Below are positions 6,398 through 9,526 of a stretch of 9,526 nt of DNA, in pieces (the first letter of the stretch is position 1; every line of letters begins with the position of its first letter). The notes beneath the pieces are model-generated. The model worked only from the letters and a program-made list of their open reading frames with translations. It made no database searches and had not been told where the DNA came from. The stretch lies in NCBI GenBank assembly GCA_013791675.1, contig VMTI01000176.1, forward strand, positions 1 through 9,526, in the 5' to 3' direction. Both the position numbers and the translations under genes were made by a program. The stretch is from a bacterium (GTDB lineage: Bacteria; CG03).

Positions 6398-7825
6398 ATG
6401 GTAAGAATGGCGCCGTACCCGCGTAGGCGGGTCGTGAGACTGTCCCCGTTTGTGTGCGCCGCGGTTCTTTTAGCGTCGGGCTGCGCCGAAAAGAATTTTT
6501 ATGTAAAAATAAACGACTACTCGGTAAGCGAACGTTATGAGACCGCTCTCAGTGACATAGAAACAAACAAAAAAAAGTATTACCCTAAAAACGACACCCT
6601 TCTTTATTTTCTGGATACGGGAATGCTTAACTCTCTTGCGGGAAAATATTCGGCTGGTAACGGAGCTTTTGAAAAAGCCAAACAGCTTGCCGAAAAACTT
6701 TACACAAAAAGCATCAGCGCCGAAGGCATGTCTCTGCTGACTAATGATTCTCAAAAACCATACGAGGGCGAGGATTACGAAATAGGTATGCTTTATTTAA
6801 TCAAGGCGCTGAATTACGCCGCACTCGGCTCCGAAGACGGCGCGCTGGTTGAAATAAGGCAACTCGACCATTTTTTCAAAACCATCAGTTTAAGCAGAGG
6901 TTCCAAAGCATCCGAAGGCATAATACCCGGCGCGTTATATATTTCGGGAATTATGAGAGAATCATCAGGCGACATCAACGGCGCTCTCATAGACTACAAA
7001 AATGCCGTTGCCGCGTTTGAAAAAACCGGAACAACTCCGCCTCGGGGCCTGCTAAACGGCTGTTACGCGGCCGCGGTGAATATGGGTTTCCGCGATGACG
7101 CTGACAAGTTAAAAGAAAAATACGCGCTGAAAGAAAATGAATTTGCCAAAGCCGGCAAAGAAGAAATAATCATTATCCATATAAACGGCCCCGCCCCTGT
7201 CAAAATAGGCCGCAAAATAGAAATTTCTTTCGGAGAGGGCTGGGCTTATGCCAAAAGTATAAAAACCAGCGGGGATGATGAGCAAAAATTTGCCGCGGCA
7301 AATTCCGCGGCGAGAGGTTTTGCCGCGAAAAAAACCTTCAGCGTGTCATTCCCCGAATACACACAACCGCCTTACAGCTGCGCTTATTTAAGCGCCGAAA
7401 TAGCCGGCCTTCCGGGCGAATTTAAGTCGGAAAAAATATCCGATATCACATCTATCGCCGGGAAATGCCTCGCCGATCGCATAAACCGGATACGCGCAAA
7501 ATCAATAGCCAGAACATGGATAAAGCATGTTTTAGCCGGAGAAGCGGAAAAAAAAGCCGAAAAAAGCGGCGGCGCGCTCACGGGATTTCTGGTCGGCGGA
7601 AGTTTACGCGCTTTGGGAGCCGCGACAGAACAGGCTGACATCAGATCATGGCGGACAATAGGAGCCGAAATAACCGTTTGCCGTATTCCTGCCGAAGTCG
7701 GCACTTTTAATTTGCGTTTGAATCTGAAAAATAGATTCGGCGCAAACATAGGAGAAAAAGTTTTAAGCGGCGTGACTATCAAAAAAAATAAAAAAACTTT
7801 TTTAACTGTCCGGACTTTTATTTAA
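6398..7825 (+). CDS. COG3014-like lipoprotein with TPR-like region
   Basis: The 475-residue protein starts with an arginine-rich n-region, a short hydrophobic core and the lipobox ASGC (Cys29), so it is probably a lipoprotein. Helical TPR-like repeats seem to fill about 44-250, with ALNYAALGSEDGALVEIRQL at 137-156 resembling the conserved COG3014 segment. The C-terminal half is beta-rich, with IIIIHINGPAPVKIGRKIEI at 257-276 and the family-like ADIRSWRTIGAEITVCRIP at 413-431. Function is unknown; the neighbouring LpoB-like gene suggests a cell-envelope role. Two ATGs, 6398 and 6407, are possible, neither with a good Shine-Dalgarno. The first lies 2 nt after the previous stop, so coupling is likely. 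Unusually, codons 7-22 are made of palindrome- and repeat-like GC-rich sequence. Confidence 0.75.
   Translation: MVRMAPYPRRRVVRLSPFVCAAVLLASGCAEKNFYVKINDYSVSERYETALSDIETNKKKYYPKNDTLLYFLDTGMLNSLAGKYSAGNGAFEKAKQLAEKLYTKSISAEGMSLLTNDSQKPYEGEDYEIGMLYLIKALNYAALGSEDGALVEIRQLDHFFKTISLSRGSKASEGIIPGALYISGIMRESSGDINGALIDYKNAVAAFEKTGTTPPRGLLNGCYAAAVNMGFRDDADKLKEKYALKENEFAKAGKEEIIIIHINGPAPVKIGRKIEISFGEGWAYAKSIKTSGDDEQKFAAANSAARGFAAKKTFSVSFPEYTQPPYSCAYLSAEIAGLPGEFKSEKISDITSIAGKCLADRINRIRAKSIARTWIKHVLAGEAEKKAEKSGGALTGFLVGGSLRALGAATEQADIRSWRTIGAEITVCRIPAEVGTFNLRLNLKNRFGANIGEKVLSGVTIKKNKKTFLTVRTFI
6417..6432. repeat. Palindrome in the 5' end of the lipoprotein gene
   Basis: ACCCGC at 6417-6422 pairs perfectly with GCGGGT at 6427-6432 across the GTAG loop. 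The CCCGCNTANGCGGG-type core resembles short dispersed palindromic repeats seen in many bacterial genomes, as remembered. It is followed directly by a core (6436-6463) shared with the glycerate kinase extension. It encodes the arginine-rich n-region of the signal peptide. Confidence 0.45.
6436..6463. repeat. Repeat-like core shared with positions 3596-3625 (opposite strand)
   Basis: GAGACTGTCCCCG at 6436-6448 matches GAGACTGACCCCG (minus strand, 3625-3613) at 12 of 13 bases. After a 2-nt length difference, GTGTGCGCCGCG at 6452-6463 matches GTGCGCGCCGCG (3607-3596) at 11 of 12 bases. Both copies lie in the sense direction within the first 30 codons of unrelated genes. This is a candidate dispersed repeat, known so far only from these two copies. 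Confidence 0.45.
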
Positions 7826-8580
7826 CAAACTAATTTTAGTTCGTCGGCGACAGCTCTGAAGAAATCGTCCAGATCGTCGCTGACATTCAAAGACACTCTC
7901 TCCTGTTTTATGTTTACCGGTCCTTTGTTTACAATCGCTATTTTACCGAAGGCGGAATCGGGGAGCGCCGCTGCAGGATAAACTTCCAGAGAAGAACCTA
8001 TTATGATAAACAGGTCGCTTTCGCAGGCGAGTTTGACGGCTTCACCGAGCCGCTTGACGCCTTCGCCGTAAAAAACAATATCCGGTTTTATCACCACGCC
8101 GCATCCGCAGCGCGGCACTTCTGAACTTAATATTTTCGGCAGCATCTGGGAATAACTGTATTCTCTCGCGCAGGCCATGCACCGGCTCGTCCAGAAACTG
8201 CCGTGAAGCTCAACAACTTTTAATGACCCAGCCATTTGATGCAAAGCGTCTATATTCTGTGTGATGAGCCCCTTTAGTTTTCCGCTTTTTTCAAGCTCCG
8301 AAAAAAAACAATGCGTAAAAGTCGGCTTTATGTTTTCTAATTTCCCTATAAAATCTCTCGCGAAATCGTAAAAATATCCGGGCTCCCTCAGGAATTCATC
8401 TATGTCAAATATCTTTCGGGGGTCGTATTTTCCCGAATTATACAAGCCTCCTGGGCCGCGGAAATCATTTAGCCCCGCGTTTGTGGAACAGCCGGCGCCG
8501 CTAAGCGCCGCCGCCGAATGAGAATTTCTAAGAAGGCGGGCAAATTCCCCGCAGCTTCTTTTATCAAAGTCACGCGGAAT
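7822..8580 (-). CDS. Sir2-family NAD-dependent protein deacylase (sirtuin), apparent ATT start
   Basis: Sirtuins remove acyl groups from lysine using NAD+. Counting ATT 8580-8578 as codon 1 gives 252 residues, a normal bacterial sirtuin length. Seen motifs are SGAGCSTNAGLNDFRGPGG at 27-45 (NAD-binding GAG and FRG), TQNIDALH at 107-114, the catalytic His126 in ELHG, zinc cysteines C134 and C137 plus C158 and C160, GSS at 195-197 and IVNKG at 216-220. It closely resembles Thermotoga maritima Sir2 as I recall it. The first conventional start (TTG 8445-8443) would remove the GAG and FRG motifs, so the frame must begin further up. No ATG, GTG or TTG occurs in frame between that TTG and an in-frame TGA near 8718. 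ATT 8580 or ATA 8583, beside the CvpA stop and after GGCGGTGA, is the likely start. The second zinc pair is CxC rather than CxxC. Confidence 0.88.
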   Translation of the reverse strand: MPRDFDKRSCGEFARLLRNSHSAAALSGAGCSTNAGLNDFRGPGGLYNSGKYDPRKIFDIDEFLREPGYFYDFARDFIGKLENIKPTFTHCFFSELEKSGKLKGLITQNIDALHQMAGSLKVVELHGSFWTSRCMACAREYSYSQMLPKILSSEVPRCGCGVVIKPDIVFYGEGVKRLGEAVKLACESDLFIIIGSSLEVYPAAALPDSAFGKIAIVNKGPVNIKQERVSLNVSDDLDDFFRAVADELKLVC

Positions 8581-9341
8581 TATTTCACCGCCTGCTGAAG
8601 TTTCTTCACAGATTCTTTGTTCATATCCGATATAAGTTTTTGTATTTTTTGAATATTCATATCCGCGGGAAGTTTTGTCCCGGGGGCGGACGAAGATATA
8701 TCTTTCAGCAGTTTTTCAATCTGAGAGGGATCTATATCTTTGAACAGCTTCTCTATATCAAGCGCCGCGGCAATATTGTTCGGATCTGAAAGCGCGCCGG
8801 GGCGCGCGCTTGTGAGAAATTCCTTCTTTTCCGCAAGATGCGCGAGCGCAATCATTTTTTTCAGGTTTCGCACCTTCTCCGTTTTCATAAGAGGATTTTT
8901 TTTGACAGCCGCGCCGTAAAACCGTGATTTTCCGAGCGTATCCGGTGTGGAGGCGGCCGTCAAGGCAATGAAGACATCCGCGGACCACATAAGCGCCGCC
9001 GCCAATATACCCGCTTTTAAAAAACCGATAGCCCCGCCGAGCGCTCTGTTGGCAAAACGGAGAATCCTCTTTTTTATGAAACGCGATTCAATAAACTTGC
9101 CGCCGAGAATTATAATGAAATAAAGAACGAACCATACCGCCACGCGCCCGGCCGACTGCATCACCATATAATTTTCAACGCCGGGTTTAAAAGACGCCAG
9201 GAGCAAATTCGTGACGGGAGCGGAAAATAAAAAGGCCGCCCCGTAAGCCAGCAGGCTGAATGCTTCCCTTATGGCTCCTTTTAAAAAACCCCATATGGCC
9301 AACAGCATCGCAAAGATAATAATCAAACTGTCCGTGCTCAT
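8580..9341 (-). CDS. CvpA-family inner-membrane protein
   Basis: The 253-residue protein has about four hydrophobic segments (roughly 5-19, 28-50, 66-82 and 102-125). It also has the CvpA-type pattern GFLKGAIREAFSLLAYGAAF at 18-37 and NRALGGAIGFLKAGIL at 98-113. CvpA proteins are inner-membrane proteins first linked to colicin V production; their wider role concerns envelope stress and is poorly understood. After about residue 130 the protein becomes soluble and ends in short amphipathic repeats (IEKLFKDI, IEKLLKDI, IQKLISDM, VKKLQQAV between 196 and 252). It is the first gene of its unit, lacks a Shine-Dalgarno and has a -10-like box 6 nt before the ATG. The sirtuin gene begins at its stop codon. 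Confidence 0.85.
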   Translation of the reverse strand: MSTDSLIIIFAMLLAIWGFLKGAIREAFSLLAYGAAFLFSAPVTNLLLASFKPGVENYMVMQSAGRVAVWFVLYFIIILGGKFIESRFIKKRILRFANRALGGAIGFLKAGILAAALMWSADVFIALTAASTPDTLGKSRFYGAAVKKNPLMKTEKVRNLKKMIALAHLAEKKEFLTSARPGALSDPNNIAAALDIEKLFKDIDPSQIEKLLKDISSSAPGTKLPADMNIQKIQKLISDMNKESVKKLQQAVK

Positions 9342-9347
9342 TTTTTA

Positions 9348-9377
9348 AATATACAAAATGGAAACCATAACGGGCAA
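9348..9377 (-). promoter_or_regulatory. Promoter of the CvpA-sirtuin unit
   Basis: On the minus strand, TTGCCC at 9377-9372 (four of six to the -35 consensus), an 18-bp spacer and TATATT at 9353-9348 (five of six to the -10) precede ATG 9341 by 6 nt. Spacer and distance to the ATG are the same as in the promoter at 3663-3692. No Shine-Dalgarno is present, so a leaderless mRNA is plausible. Confidence 0.5.
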
Positions 9378-9526
9378 GAGCCGGTATAAGGCACAATGGG
9401 AATAGGAAGGGACATCGTGACCCCCCGGGGAAGAAATATAGGTTTGTTAGATTGGTTTGTTTTGGAGAAGAAGAGGAGAAGAACTTAAGGATTATTTGTA
9501 AAGAGAATAAATCCTCCCCCTTGAGG
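9378..9526. other. Non-coding edge region with inverted repeats
   Basis: No supported gene is visible. An imperfect inverted repeat pairs AGGATTATT (9488-9496) with AATAAATCCT (9506-9515). At the very edge CCTC (9513-9516) pairs with GAGG (9523-9526) around CCCCTT and may continue outside the window. A third, short palindrome lies at 9409-9423 (GGGACA/TGACCC with one mismatch), followed by CCCCCCGGGG at 9421-9430. The stretch 9473-9483 is purine-rich (GAAGAGGAGAA). Confidence 0.4.

Noticed and set aside
6404..6460. Tat signal on the lipoprotein because of its RRR n-region
   Set aside because: The (S/T)RRxFLK pattern is missing; the arginines come from the palindrome and the segment fits a Sec lipoprotein signal.
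7781..7815. Possible rho-independent terminator for the sirtuin transcript (GTCCGGAC palindrome, then T7-A-T8 on the minus strand)
   Set aside because: The palindrome is too short for a stable stem and lies 11 nt from the T run; the T run is explained by lysine codons of the opposing gene.
7828..7841. AACTA-ATTT-TAGTT hairpin just after the lipoprotein stop, considered as a terminator
   Set aside because: AT-only weak stem without a following T run, and it lies within the sirtuin coding sequence.
7822..8445. Sirtuin taken as an N-terminally truncated pseudogene starting at TTG 8445
   Set aside because: The frame upstream is open and encodes the missing GAG and FRG motifs, so the gene is intact apart from its start codon.
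9396..9488. 30-codon plus-strand ORF (begins MGIGRDIVTP) with TATAAG 5 nt upstream of the ATG
   Set aside because: Very short, no Shine-Dalgarno, no -35 and no recognisable family; the -10 match is likely chance in this intergenic stretch.

Overview
The window comes from a chromosome-like stretch of a diderm (Gram-negative-type) bacterium. Two lipobox lipoproteins, one of them an LpoB-like penicillin-binding-protein activator, a DUF374 acyltransferase and a CvpA-family membrane protein point to an outer-membrane cell plan. The phylum cannot be fixed from the sequence. There are no rRNA, tRNA, CRISPR, phage or transposase genes, coding density is very high, and most genes overlap or nearly touch. 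No intergenic gap exceeds 300 bases.

Layout. (1) Positions 1-3678, minus strand, read right to left: a glycerate 2-kinase, a DUF2877/AllH-like protein, an FdrA/AllF-like protein and the first 62 codons of an unidentified gene that runs off the left edge. FdrA and DUF2877 proteins are subunits of the oxamate (oxalurate) carbamoyltransferase of allantoin breakdown, and glycerate kinase belongs to the glyoxylate branch of the same pathway. The set therefore suggests purine/ureide catabolism, but the third subunit (DUF1116/AllG) and the carbamate kinase are not in view. (2) Positions 3699-7825, plus strand: a tightly overlapping run of DUF374 acyltransferase, a protein with the catalytic signatures of an archaeo-eukaryotic primase (AEP), the LpoB-like lipoprotein and a COG3014-like lipoprotein. 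(3) Positions 7822-9341, minus strand: a CvpA-family membrane protein followed by a Sir2 sirtuin, converging on the plus-strand run with interlocked stop codons. (4) Positions 9342-9526: a promoter-like region and part of an inverted repeat cut by the window edge.

The points most worth a second look are four. The AEP-like gene sits inside an envelope-gene operon. The sirtuin's reading frame clearly extends 45 codons upstream of its first conventional start codon and seems to begin at ATT or ATA. The first gene of each of the three transcription units has a -10-like hexamer exactly 6 nt before its ATG and no Shine-Dalgarno, which suggests leaderless mRNAs; two of these promoters overlap divergently in a 20-bp gap. 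Finally, two genes (glycerate kinase and the COG3014-like lipoprotein) carry related GC-rich, hairpin-forming repeat-like sequence inside their first 30 codons. Function calls rest on motifs recalled from known families; no database search was possible.
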